A stretch of 64,000 nt of DNA from Negativicoccus massiliensis. GTDB lineage: Bacteria; Bacillota; Negativicutes; Veillonellales; Negativicoccaceae. The notes beneath the pieces are model-generated. The model searched no databases, was not told where the DNA came from, and saw only the letters and a program-made list of their open reading frames with translations. The first letter of the stretch is position 1, and each line of letters begins with the position of its first letter. The position numbers and the translations under genes were made by a program. Location of the stretch: NCBI GenBank assembly GCA_900155405.1, contig LT700188.1, positions 992,001-1,056,000 of the forward strand, written 5' to 3'. Shown here piece after piece: positions 24,401 to 31,891 of the stretch.

Positions 24401-25154
24401 CGATCCCGCGGCGGCGCTCAAAGAGGCGCGCTACCGCGTCTTCGGTTGCCCGCCCGGCGCGTACGGCGCCGGTGTTGGCAATGTGTTGGATGAGAAAAAT
24501 TGGGAAAACGAATCCGATCTCGCCGACGCGTACTTGGCATGGGGCGGCTACGCTTACGATGAAAACGGCACGGCGCACGCGTCAAAAGAGGCCTTCGCGC
24601 AACGTCTTAAAACGCTTGACGTCACCGTGAAAAATGAAGACACGAGCGATCTGAACCTGATGAGTTCGGACGACTTTAACGCGTACCACGGCGGCATGGT
24701 GGCGGCCAGCCGCGCGTTGGGCGGGAAGGCGCCGCGTTCCTACGTCGGCGACAGCTCGCAGCGCAGTCGGGTGCAGGTGCGCACGCTCGCCGAAGAATTT
24801 CAACGTGTCGTGCAGGGCGAAGCGCTTAACCCGAAATACATCAAGGGAATGATGGAGCACGGTTATAAAGGCGCGCTGGAACTTGCCAAGCGAGCGATGC
24901 TTTCCTACAGTTGGGACGCGACGTCGGGCGTCATGAATGACGCGCTTTACAATCGCATCACCGAATCCTACGTGCTCGATCCCGAAGTGCGGGAATGGAT
25001 GCAAAAAGTCAATCCATGGGCGTTGCACGAAATCAGCGAGACGATGCTCGAAGCGCGACAACGCGGCATGTGGAACGCGCCGGACGAAATGCTCGCCGAA
25101 CTGCGCGACATTTACCTTTCGACGGAAGGCGACTTGGAAGAACGCAGCGAATAA
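21492..25154 (+). CDS. cobN: CobN/Mg-chelatase-type metallochelatase large subunit
   Basis: The 1220-residue protein matches the large H/CobN subunit of ATP-dependent chelatases: VVVSFMGGQTLVEEALNAL in the N-terminal part, IVLHNYPANNTNIGCAADLD, LGTHGSQEWLPGKQMGLSD (metal/substrate His region), RNFYGIDPTKMPSATAWKLG, and a late VFGCPPGAYGAGVGNVLDE. CobN with CobS and CobT inserts cobalt into hydrogenobyrinate diamide; BchH/ChlH insert Mg into protoporphyrin. No CobS/T or ChlI/D genes are near, and a bacterium of this type would usually use an anaerobic single-subunit cobalt chelatase, so the substrate is open. AAGGAG precedes ATG. Confidence 0.88.
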   Translation: MKRVYWLTNIDSQADHVARALRSLREKNETIPAEVISVKNGDVTDFTPPSFQDAALVVVSFMGGQTLVEEALNALNEYPDVPYLVLAHGPNPARPRGVEPETIEQVTRYLAYSGLRNIENLWRYLANTFLHIGKGATAEPEQLRTDGLYYPGEEPYGTLAEFAAAHLDPDKYTVGFFFLRDDWLWGNLRFYNALIAEIECAGMNALPLFTHWGSGASQERTLETCVQEYFYDADGKVVPDVIINNHRMSLRLGRSNDPKFLEKLGVPTLQAYHSKQDEATWRANPAGLTPTEISATVAMIETDGILHGPVASHREVEPGGEPQREPWAYGLELLVRKAKRWATLRHKPNAEKKVAIVLHNYPANNTNIGCAADLDSGASLFRILQAMQKDGYDVGALPDTAAELWEEVLAHMTNDRRYLSETMQRDATKIAGSDVIKYEKTLPASVVQKMNETWGNAPGDAFVNNDEELLLPGLRRGNIYIALQPPRGFGEDPSAIIHSPTLAPTHHYLAYYHYLRDVFGADAFVHLGTHGSQEWLPGKQMGLSDECYSQITMDDMPNIYPYLTTIIGEGIQAKRRGQAALIGYLPAPTAQGGLYGDWEALAPLLDEYRHYKIYEPKHTESVVADIAALVEKLGMTEMFGTPTADTQEEYMLKVHNFLDDMESSETHTGLHILGEVPTGDELYALVRKLVMVAHGDVPSLVDALAEALDISYAEIAQKPLATPEEIAQKRDIDRKAEELLQALAARDWQADTWQDLVADTPQSPALDAVLALITESILPKIQDVGAELTNLVAALSGVMVPAGPGGSAASGNLEVLPTGRNFYGIDPTKMPSATAWKLGTALGDALLEQYVAEEGKYPEQVGIIVWAGPNLRSNGQCIAEILYLLGVKPVWRAETGRVERLEVLPLNELGRPRIDVTARISGLVRDSLPQAVALINQAVALVADLDEPTNINFVKKHIEADAAELAAAGTDPAAALKEARYRVFGCPPGAYGAGVGNVLDEKNWENESDLADAYLAWGGYAYDENGTAHASKEAFAQRLKTLDVTVKNEDTSDLNLMSSDDFNAYHGGMVAASRALGGKAPRSYVGDSSQRSRVQVRTLAEEFQRVVQGEALNPKYIKGMMEHGYKGALELAKRAMLSYSWDATSGVMNDALYNRITESYVLDPEVREWMQKVNPWALHEISETMLEARQRGMWNAPDEMLAELRDIYLSTEGDLEERSE

Positions 25155-25213
25155 TTTTTACGAAAAAGACACGACGTACGCATAAAGATAAACATACATG
25201 ATGGGTAGGTATT

Positions 25214-26173
25214 ATGGAGACAAAAACATCGGCCGATTTGGCCAACAATGTACATGATAAGGTGGGCAAGGCGGCTACGAACGTCAGCCACGAGGTCACC
25301 GAGCAGGTCGACACCGCCGCGCAATGGACCGCCGATGCCTGGGACTTTTTTTCAACGCACTTGGTTGATTTTCTGATGGCGATCCTGATCTTCGCGATCG
25401 GTTACTACATCGCCCGCTTTCTGCGTGACAGTCTGGCGCGGATGATGAAACGCTCCCGCCTGGATCAGCTGGTAGTCGATTTCGTGACGCAGGGCTTGTA
25501 TTTTTTCATTCTGATCCTGGTCGCGTTGGCGGCGCTGAACAAAATCGGCGTGCCGACAGACTCGTTTGTCATGGCCTTGGGTGGTATGGGTTTAGGTGTC
25601 GGCTTGGCCTTAAAAGACAATATCAGCAACATGGCGGCCGGCATTCTGATCCTGGTTTTCCGACCGTTTCGGATCGGAAATTACGTGCAGGTCAGCAGCG
25701 CGGAGGGGACCGTGACGCAGATTACGTTGATGAATACGCACTTGCGCACGATCGGTCGCCAGGAAACCGTCGTGCCGAACGCGGTGATGATCTCGAACGC
25801 GATCGTCAATTATTCCGTGTATCCGACGCGCTGCATGGAGCTTTTGCTCGATGTGGCGTACAGTTCCGATTTGAATCAGGTCGTCAGCGTGTTGAAAGAT
25901 GTCGTCAAACGTGACGGCGGCGTTCTGAATGCGGACGATATGCTGATCGGCGTGCGTGAATTCGCCGATAACAGCGTGCGCGTGTATATGCGCCCCGAAG
26001 TGGATTCGTTGGAATATTGGCCGACATATCATCGCTTAATGCAATCGATCAAGGAAGCGTTTGATGAGAACGACATTGATATTCCGTTCCCGCATCGCGT
26101 GCTCATCTTAGAAAAAGCGCAGGACGCGCCGCCTCTGGCGGGCGTGTCGCCGGAGCAGAACAACGTTAAATAG
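25214..26173 (+). CDS. MscS-family mechanosensitive channel
   Basis: The 319-residue protein has three membrane helices (VDFLMAILIFAIGYYIARFL; LYFFILILVALAAL; and pore helix VMALGGMGLGVGLALKDNIS), then the MscS beta domain (FRIGNYVQVSSAEGTVTQIT, RQETVVPNAVMISNAIVNYS) and the alpha/beta portal domain. MscS channels open under membrane tension to release solutes after osmotic downshift. The N-terminus adds ~40 polar, helical residues. The ribosome site is weak (TAGGT). It follows cobN by 60 bases and may share its transcript. Confidence 0.92.
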   Translation: METKTSADLANNVHDKVGKAATNVSHEVTEQVDTAAQWTADAWDFFSTHLVDFLMAILIFAIGYYIARFLRDSLARMMKRSRLDQLVVDFVTQGLYFFILILVALAALNKIGVPTDSFVMALGGMGLGVGLALKDNISNMAAGILILVFRPFRIGNYVQVSSAEGTVTQITLMNTHLRTIGRQETVVPNAVMISNAIVNYSVYPTRCMELLLDVAYSSDLNQVVSVLKDVVKRDGGVLNADDMLIGVREFADNSVRVYMRPEVDSLEYWPTYHRLMQSIKEAFDENDIDIPFPHRVLILEKAQDAPPLAGVSPEQNNVK

Positions 26174-26228
26174 ATTTTGGCATCGCGACCGGCGCAGGCG
26201 ATGACTGTCGCGTAACATATAATGAAAT

Positions 26229-26257
26229 AAAAAAGACACCGTACGGTGTCTTTTTTA
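26229..26257. terminator. Bidirectional terminator
   Basis: AAAAAAGACACCG/CGGTGTCTTTTTT around TA, between convergent mscS-like and permease genes. Confidence 0.9.
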
Positions 26258-26258
26258 T

Positions 26259-27842
26259 TTATTTCAATTTATGTAGCAGTCCTTCGTGCTTTAGAAATTC
26301 GCGCGCGACTTTCGCCGGATCCTGTTGCTCTTCGTCGACCTTGTAGTTCAAATCCTGCGCGACTTGATTAGTGAGATGCGAGCCCAGTTCGTTCAAAACG
26401 GCAATGACTTCCGGATGCTTTTCCGCGGCGTCCGTACGCAAGAGCGGGGTCGCGAAGTACGGCGGGAAGTAGTGCTGATCATCGACGAGCGCGACCAGGT
26501 TGAATTTACGGACCAAGCCGTCGGTGGTGTACGCGTCTACGACCTGCACGTCATCATTGAGGAGGGCGATGTAACGCGAGGAGCCGTCCAGTCCGGTGGT
26601 GCCGGCGAAATTCATGCCGTAGTAAGCGGTCAGACCGGGGAGTCCGTCTTTGCGATTGGTAAATTCGAACGTAGAGCCGACGACCAAGTGCGGCGCGGCG
26701 GCGATCAAATCGCTCATTGTTTGCAAGCGGTATCGCTCGGCGGTGTCTTGCCGTACGGCGAGCGCGTACGTATTGTCGAAACCGTATTGCGGGAGCATCA
26801 TGATGCCCATGGTCGCGAGTTCATCGCGGCTGCGACGATATACTTCATCGACATCGGTCAGCGGCTCGTGGCGCAATATGGAAACATAGACGGTGCCGGT
26901 GTAATCCATGTAGAGATCGATGCTGCCCGTTTTCAAGGCCTCATAGGCGACCTGCGTGCCGCCGAGATTCGTGTGGCGGGTGACGCGCAGATCGGTACGG
27001 TCTTCAATCATATCCGCCATCAGATGCGCCATGATAACGCCTTCCGTGAAATCTTTCGAGCCGACGATAATATCGCTTTGCGTTTCGGCGTAATTGCGCC
27101 AGGCGGCGTTTCCCGCGCCGATGATGAGAAGCGCCATGACGAGACCGATCAGCCATTTGGCGCGGCGGCGTTCTTTTCGAATTATCGAGCGCGTATGTTC
27201 CGGCGTAATCAGGGTGGCCATCGGCGTAACGAGTTCTTCCACGAGGCCGAGCAGGTAATCCACGGCGAGCGCCAGCAAACAGGCGGGGATCGCGCCCGCG
27301 ACAATCATATTGTTATCGACGGTGCGAATGCCGGCGAAGACGAGATCGCCCAAGCCGCCCGCGCCGATGAAGGCCGCGATCGTCATCAAACCGACCGCGG
27401 TGACGGCGCTGATACGAATGCCGGCCATGATGACGGGCAGCGCCAGCGGAAATTCCACTTTACGCAGCACTTGCCAAGGGGAAAGACCGATTCCGACGGC
27501 GACTTCCTTGGTGTCGGGAGAAATTTGCGTCAGTCCCGTGTACGTGTTTTTGATGATGGGCAAGAGGGAATAAATAATGACGACGAGGACCGCCGGCACG
27601 CGACCGATTCCGAAGAAGGGAATCGCGAAGCCCAGCAGCGCCATGCTCGGAATCGCCTGCATGATATTCGCCGTCTGCAATACCGGCGCTTGTAAAGGGC
27701 GACGTTTCGCGATCAGAATACCCAGCGGCACGCCGATCAAAATCGAAATGCTGACGGCGATCACGGTCAGCTCGATGTGCTCCCAAAGAAGCTCCATGAT
27801 ATGCGGCCAAGCGTTGGCGATGTAATTCAGAAAAGGATTCAT
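26259..27842 (-). CDS. ABC transporter permease fused to substrate-binding domain (OpuC/EgtU type), copy B
   Basis: Of 527 residues, the first ~215 are a BPD_transp_1 permease (MQAIPSMALLGFAIPFFGIG, MAGIRISAVTAVGLMTIAAF with the EAA-type loop), and from about residue 255 a QAT-type binding domain follows (IIVGSKDFTEGVIMAHLMAD, LGGTQVAYEALKTGSIDLYM, DYTGTVYVS). Such fusions import glycine betaine, choline or carnitine; the EgtU branch imports ergothioneine. It is a paralogue of the next gene upstream (28140-29717) but has no ATPase of its own, so it probably uses the neighbouring one. TAAGGAG precedes ATG. Confidence 0.9.
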   Translation of the reverse strand: MNPFLNYIANAWPHIMELLWEHIELTVIAVSISILIGVPLGILIAKRRPLQAPVLQTANIMQAIPSMALLGFAIPFFGIGRVPAVLVVIIYSLLPIIKNTYTGLTQISPDTKEVAVGIGLSPWQVLRKVEFPLALPVIMAGIRISAVTAVGLMTIAAFIGAGGLGDLVFAGIRTVDNNMIVAGAIPACLLALAVDYLLGLVEELVTPMATLITPEHTRSIIRKERRRAKWLIGLVMALLIIGAGNAAWRNYAETQSDIIVGSKDFTEGVIMAHLMADMIEDRTDLRVTRHTNLGGTQVAYEALKTGSIDLYMDYTGTVYVSILRHEPLTDVDEVYRRSRDELATMGIMMLPQYGFDNTYALAVRQDTAERYRLQTMSDLIAAAPHLVVGSTFEFTNRKDGLPGLTAYYGMNFAGTTGLDGSSRYIALLNDDVQVVDAYTTDGLVRKFNLVALVDDQHYFPPYFATPLLRTDAAEKHPEVIAVLNELGSHLTNQVAQDLNYKVDEEQQDPAKVAREFLKHEGLLHKLK

Positions 27843-28105
27843 GTCGGCATCTCCTTACTGTCTTTATGCAAGTATTGACGCGCGCTGATGGCGTCATCAG
27901 ACAGAGCATTTTTCGGATTCGATCACCATATTGTTTTCGCCGGGGCGGCGGATTTTGTTTTTCCGAGCGGGCATGCGCGGGAATACGCGTTTACGTTGCA
28001 CTCAGTATAGCACGCCGTTTACGAAAAAAACGGAACACGCATAATTTTGCCCTCCGAAAAGTTATTTCGTCGACAATGACATGAAATTTTTTGTTCTCAC
28101 ACAAT
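27843..28105 (-). other. Intergenic leader of permease fusion copy B
   Basis: About 260 bases with no gene. A minus-strand TATACT (28016-28011) is a possible -10 with a poor -35, and an imperfect dyad CTGATGGCGTCATCAG lies at 27886-27901. Nothing else is supportable. Confidence 0.35.
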
Positions 28106-28135
28106 AAAAAAGCTCCCGCGGGAGCTTTTTTATCG
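28106..28135 (-). terminator. Terminator after permease fusion copy A
   Basis: AAAAAGCTCCCG/CGGGAGCTTTTT stem with A/T runs. It separates the two tandem fusion genes, so copy B is likely to have its own promoter between 27843 and 28105. Confidence 0.9.
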
Positions 28136-28139
28136 GCGT

Positions 28140-29717
28140 TTACTTTTTCAATAAGTTTTGCGAAGCGAGGAACTCATGGGCCACTTTTTCCGGATCCTGA
28201 CGTTCTTCGTCCACTTTATAATTCAATTCACGCATGACTTCATCCGTCAGGAGCGGCGCGAGTTCATTCAGCGCGTCCACCACTTCCGGATGTTCTTCGG
28301 CGACTTCCGTACGCAGAAGCGGCGTCGCGTAGTACGGCGGGAAGTAATGCCGATCGTCTTCCAGTACTTTCAGGTTGAATTTCTTCAAAAGACCGTCGGT
28401 CATGAACGCGTCGATCGCCTGGACTTCATCGTTGTTAATGGCGATGTAACGCGAGGAGCTGTCAATACCGAGCGCGTTGGCGAACTGCAGACCGTACATT
28501 TGCGTCATGCCGTCCAAACCGTCGGGTCGGTTTTTAAATTCGAACGTCGTGCCGACATTCATATTCGACGCGACGGCGCGCAGATCACTGATCGTTTCCA
28601 GGTTGTGCGCGGCCGCGAAATCCGGACGGACGGCGATCGCGTACGTGTTATTGAAGGCGTATTGCGGCAGCATGGTGATGGAAAGCGGCGCCAGCCCCGC
28701 TTTGCTTTCGTCATACACACGCTGCATGTCGCTGATCGGTTCGTTTTTCAAAAGCGAAACGTAGACCGTGCCCGTGTAATCAAGATAAAGATCGATTTCT
28801 TTGCTCTTGAGCGATTCAAAGGCGACGTTGGTGCCGCCCAAGTTGATGCGTCGCTCTACATTCAGGCCCGTATGATCTTCGATGATCTCCGCCATCATGT
28901 GACCCATCAGGATGTTTTCGGTGAAATCTTTCGTGCCGACGACCACATCCGCTTTCGGAGCGAACGCTTGCCGGATGCCGGCGTAGCCGCCGCCGAGCAC
29001 GAGTAAAATCGCCAGCGACGCGATCAGAATTTTGGAGCGACGGTGGCGGCCGATGACCGCTTGACGATCCGTTGTCGGCGAAAGTTGGGTGGCGATCGGC
29101 GTGACAAGCTGTTCGACCCGACCCAAGATGTAATCGACGGACAGAGCTAAAATACAGGCGGGAATCGCGCCCGCGAGAATCATGTTGTTATCGACGGTGC
29201 GAATGCCGGCGAAGACGAGATCACCCAAGCCGCCCGCGCCGATGAAGGCCGCGATCGTCATCAGGCCGACCGCGGTGACCGAACTGATGCGCACGCCCGC
29301 CATGATGACCGGCAAGGCCTGCGGCAATTCGACTTTGCGCAATACCTGCCAGCGCGAAAGACCGATGCCGATCGCCGCTTCACGCATCTCCGGACTGATT
29401 TGCGAAATGCCCGTATACGTATTTTTAATAATCGGCAGCAGTGAGTATAAAATAACGACGATAATCGCCGGCAGACGACCGATCCCGAAAAACGGAATCG
29501 CGAAGCCCAACAGCGCCATGCTCGGGATCGCCTGCATGATGTTCGCCGATTGCAATATCGGCGACTGCAGTTTGCGTTGGTACGAGATCAAAATTCCGAG
29601 CGGCACGCCGATGAGCACCGAGATTGCGACCGCGATGGCGGTTAATTCGATATGCTCCCACAAAAGAGAAAGAATGTAGGACCAATTGGAAGTGATATAG
29701 GAGGTAAAACCGCTCAT
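28140..29717 (-). CDS. ABC transporter permease fused to substrate-binding domain (OpuC/EgtU type), copy A
   Basis: The 525-residue paralogue of copy B has the same order: permease helices with MQAIPSMALLGFAIPFFGIG and TAVGLMTIAAFIGAGGLGDL, then a binding domain (VVVGTKDFTENILMGHMMAE, LGGTNVAFESLKSKEIDLYL, DYTGTVYVSLL). Its ATG overlaps the stop of the ATPase gene (ATGA), with GAGGAGG upstream, so the two form the basic transporter. Substrate could be a quaternary amine or ergothioneine; the binding-site residues cannot be judged by eye. Confidence 0.92.
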   Translation of the reverse strand: MSGFTSYITSNWSYILSLLWEHIELTAIAVAISVLIGVPLGILISYQRKLQSPILQSANIMQAIPSMALLGFAIPFFGIGRLPAIIVVILYSLLPIIKNTYTGISQISPEMREAAIGIGLSRWQVLRKVELPQALPVIMAGVRISSVTAVGLMTIAAFIGAGGLGDLVFAGIRTVDNNMILAGAIPACILALSVDYILGRVEQLVTPIATQLSPTTDRQAVIGRHRRSKILIASLAILLVLGGGYAGIRQAFAPKADVVVGTKDFTENILMGHMMAEIIEDHTGLNVERRINLGGTNVAFESLKSKEIDLYLDYTGTVYVSLLKNEPISDMQRVYDESKAGLAPLSITMLPQYAFNNTYAIAVRPDFAAAHNLETISDLRAVASNMNVGTTFEFKNRPDGLDGMTQMYGLQFANALGIDSSSRYIAINNDEVQAIDAFMTDGLLKKFNLKVLEDDRHYFPPYYATPLLRTEVAEEHPEVVDALNELAPLLTDEVMRELNYKVDEERQDPEKVAHEFLASQNLLKK

Positions 29718-30847
29718 GCCTGTACCTCCTCATCTTCGATATATTGTTGGGAAAGCGTCGTGACAAGACTTGACTGCGTAATCAGGCCGAGCAGCGATCG
29801 TTTTTCATCGACGACCGGAATATAGTAGAGGTCGTGCGCGTTGATTTTCGTCAACGTGTCGACCAGCGTATCCGACGGCGAGACGGTTTCCACATGCGTT
29901 TCCATTACGTCGGCGACCGGCGTCTGCAGATCATCCAATGCGCGCAACTTCTGCGCGAAGACCGAGCCCAGCAGCTCGCGCGTGCGCAGATCGATGACCA
30001 AAAGACCGTTGACGTGCGCCCGACGCATGCGTTCCAACGCGCGGAACGCGGTCAGATCCGGCCCGCAGGTATGCGCGCTGGTGACCATGATGTCTTCCGC
30101 GCGGATCAGTTCCGGCGAATTCCAAATTCGGTTTTTACCGATGAAATCGGCGACGAACTGATTGGCCGGATTTTTCAAAATATTTTCCGGCGTGTCATAC
30201 TGCGCAATCACGCCTTTGTCGATAATGCAAATGCGATCGCCCAGACGGATCGCTTCGTCCATATCATGCGTGACGAACACGATCGTTTTATGCAATTTGT
30301 TTTGCAACGAGCTGACTTCGTCCTGCAGCGCCGTGCGCGTGAGCGGATCCAACGCGGAAAAAGGCTCGTCCATTAAAATAATATTCGGATCGCAGGCGAA
30401 CGCGCGGGCGACGCCGATGCGTTGCTGCTGACCGCCGGACAGTTCCGACGGATACCGATGCAGAAAATGTTCCGCGTCCAAGCCCACCATATCCAACAGG
30501 TGCGCCGTGCGGTCTTTGATCTGCTCGACCGGCATTTTCAGCGCGCGCGGAATGACTTCGATGTTTTCGGCAATCGTCATATGCGGGAAAAGTCCCGTTT
30601 GCTGAATGACGTAGCCGATGTTGCGCCGCAACGCGAGCACATCTTTTTTCGCGATATTTTCGCCGTCAATACGAATTTCTCCCGATGACGGCTGAATGAG
30701 CCGGTTGATCATTTTCAACAGCGTCGTCTTGCCGCTGCCGGATTCACCGATCAGGCAAACCGTTTCCCCCGCGGGAATGGTGAGAGTGACATCGCGTAAT
30801 ACTTCGGTTCCTTTGTAACGTTTCGTAATATGGTCAAATTCAATCAA
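29714..30847 (-). CDS. ABC transporter ATPase with C-terminal CBS domains (OpuCA type)
   Basis: The ~377-residue protein has Walker A GESGSGKTT, Q-loop VIQQTGLFPH, signature LSGGQQQR, Walker B ILMDEPFSALDP and H-loop VTHD, then two CBS domains (EDIMVTSAHT...NGLLVIDLRT; VADVMETHVETVSPSDTL...YYIPVVDEK). OpuA/OpuCA ATPases use CBS domains to sense ionic strength. I favour the TTG start at 30847 (MIEFDHITKRYKG) because AAGGA lies 10 bases upstream; GTG at 30856 is too close to that site. It is the first gene of the operon and probably also energises copy B. Confidence 0.9.
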   Translation of the reverse strand: MIEFDHITKRYKGTEVLRDVTLTIPAGETVCLIGESGSGKTTLLKMINRLIQPSSGEIRIDGENIAKKDVLALRRNIGYVIQQTGLFPHMTIAENIEVIPRALKMPVEQIKDRTAHLLDMVGLDAEHFLHRYPSELSGGQQQRIGVARAFACDPNIILMDEPFSALDPLTRTALQDEVSSLQNKLHKTIVFVTHDMDEAIRLGDRICIIDKGVIAQYDTPENILKNPANQFVADFIGKNRIWNSPELIRAEDIMVTSAHTCGPDLTAFRALERMRRAHVNGLLVIDLRTRELLGSVFAQKLRALDDLQTPVADVMETHVETVSPSDTLVDTLTKINAHDLYYIPVVDEKRSLLGLITQSSLVTTLSQQYIEDEEVQA

Positions 30848-31003
30848 TACGACCACTTCCTTTCGTAGCTGACAATCATCAAATAAGCATGTAAACCGGC
30901 CCGAAGTATGCATAAATACATACAAAGAATACTAATATTATAACATTTTTTGAGATTTCATGCGAATTGACGTCGCGGCAAGCGCTTATGGCGCGTGTTT
31001 TCT

Positions 31004-31032
31004 TTGACAAGCGCGGGCCCGCTCGGTATACT
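31004..31032 (+). promoter_or_regulatory. Promoter of thiT riboswitch transcript
   Basis: Consensus TTGACA (31004-31009), 17-base spacer, TATACT (31027-31032), about 10 bases before the TPP riboswitch. Confidence 0.8.
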
Positions 31033-31041
31033 GGTTCTAAT

Positions 31042-31126
31042 GGTGCGGGGGAACTGCGTACGCGGTTGAGAGGACGAGGTCCGACCCTTTGAACCTGTAG
31101 GTTAAGACCTGCGTAGGGAGCACACC
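31042..31126 (+). promoter_or_regulatory. TPP riboswitch (THI element)
   Basis: The sequence GGTGCGGGGGAACTGCG opens the element; the core TTGAGAGG, then ACCCTTTGAACCTG and GCGTAGGGAG match the conserved thiamine pyrophosphate aptamer, closing with CACACC. It precedes the thiamine transporter gene by 42 bases. A GCGGCGGGCGTTGCCGC hairpin (31134-31150) sits close to the ribosome site, which suggests translational control; no clear terminator stem follows. Confidence 0.9.
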
Positions 31127-31167
31127 CGTCTGAGCGGCGGGCGTTGCCGCAAAGAAGGGAGAGAAAA

Positions 31168-31689
31168 ATGAAATTATCGACACGTGTATTAACGGAAAGC
31201 GGTCTTTGCATCGCATTGAGTTTGCTCTTGGGGATGATCGTCTTTTGGCGCATGCCGCAGGGCGGATCGATTCATGCGGCGCATATGGTACCGCTTTTAT
31301 TATTGGCGCTGCGGCGCGGACCGAAAGTCGGCATGCTGGGCGGTTTGACCTACGGGTTGTTGCATTTCCTGTTGGGGGCAAAATATTCCCTGCATCCGCT
31401 GAGCATTATTTTAGATTACCTGCTTGCTTACGCCGCGCTTGGTCTGGCGGGCTACGCGAAAGAGTATAGTCGCGCTAGCGCGTTGGTTTGGTCGACGCTG
31501 GCGATGTTCGGTCGCTATGTGATGACCGTATTGTCGGGCGCGATCGTGTTCAGATCGTATGCGCCGGCGGGCATGAACCCCTGGTGGTACTCAATTACGT
31601 ATAACGCGACGGTGATTCCTCCGGACGCGATCATCAATTTGATAGTACTGGCGTTGATTTACGCGCCGATCATGCGCATTCGCCGCTGA
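31168..31689 (+). CDS. thiT: ECF-type thiamine transporter S component
   Basis: The 173-residue protein has six predicted membrane helices and the ThiT-like motifs TESGLCIALSLLLGMIVFWR, MPQGGSIHAAHMVPLLLLAL and GLTYGLLHFLLGAKYSLHPL, followed by NPWWYSITYNATVIPPDAII. The S component binds thiamine and works with the shared EcfA/A'/T energising module, which is not in this window. ATG 31168 has GGGAG upstream. The TPP riboswitch confirms the thiamine role. Confidence 0.95.
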   Translation: MKLSTRVLTESGLCIALSLLLGMIVFWRMPQGGSIHAAHMVPLLLLALRRGPKVGMLGGLTYGLLHFLLGAKYSLHPLSIILDYLLAYAALGLAGYAKEYSRASALVWSTLAMFGRYVMTVLSGAIVFRSYAPAGMNPWWYSITYNATVIPPDAIINLIVLALIYAPIMRIRR

Positions 31690-31697
31690 TAGAAATA

Positions 31698-31730
31698 AAA
31701 AAAATACGCGCTTCGGCGCGTATTTTTTAT
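31698..31730 (+). terminator. Terminator after thiT
   Basis: AAATACGCG-CTTCGG-CGCGTATTT stem with A and T runs. Confidence 0.88.
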
Positions 31731-31860
31731 GGCATGATAAAACCTTTAGGGGCGAGTAAGAAGCAGAGCGAAATGGCCGCTTTATCCGCGCTTTGCTATC
31801 GAGCAAGCCGGTGGGAAAGTGATGCGCATTGGTTTCCGAGAGAACGTACTACGACCAATA

Positions 31861-31890
31861 AAAAAGCACCGCTGCTGCGGTGCTTTTCGT
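31861..31890 (-). terminator. Terminator after DcuC-like gene
   Basis: AAAAGCACCGC/GCGGTGCTTTT stem directly after the stop of the minus-strand carrier gene. Confidence 0.88.
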
Positions 31891-31891
31891 T

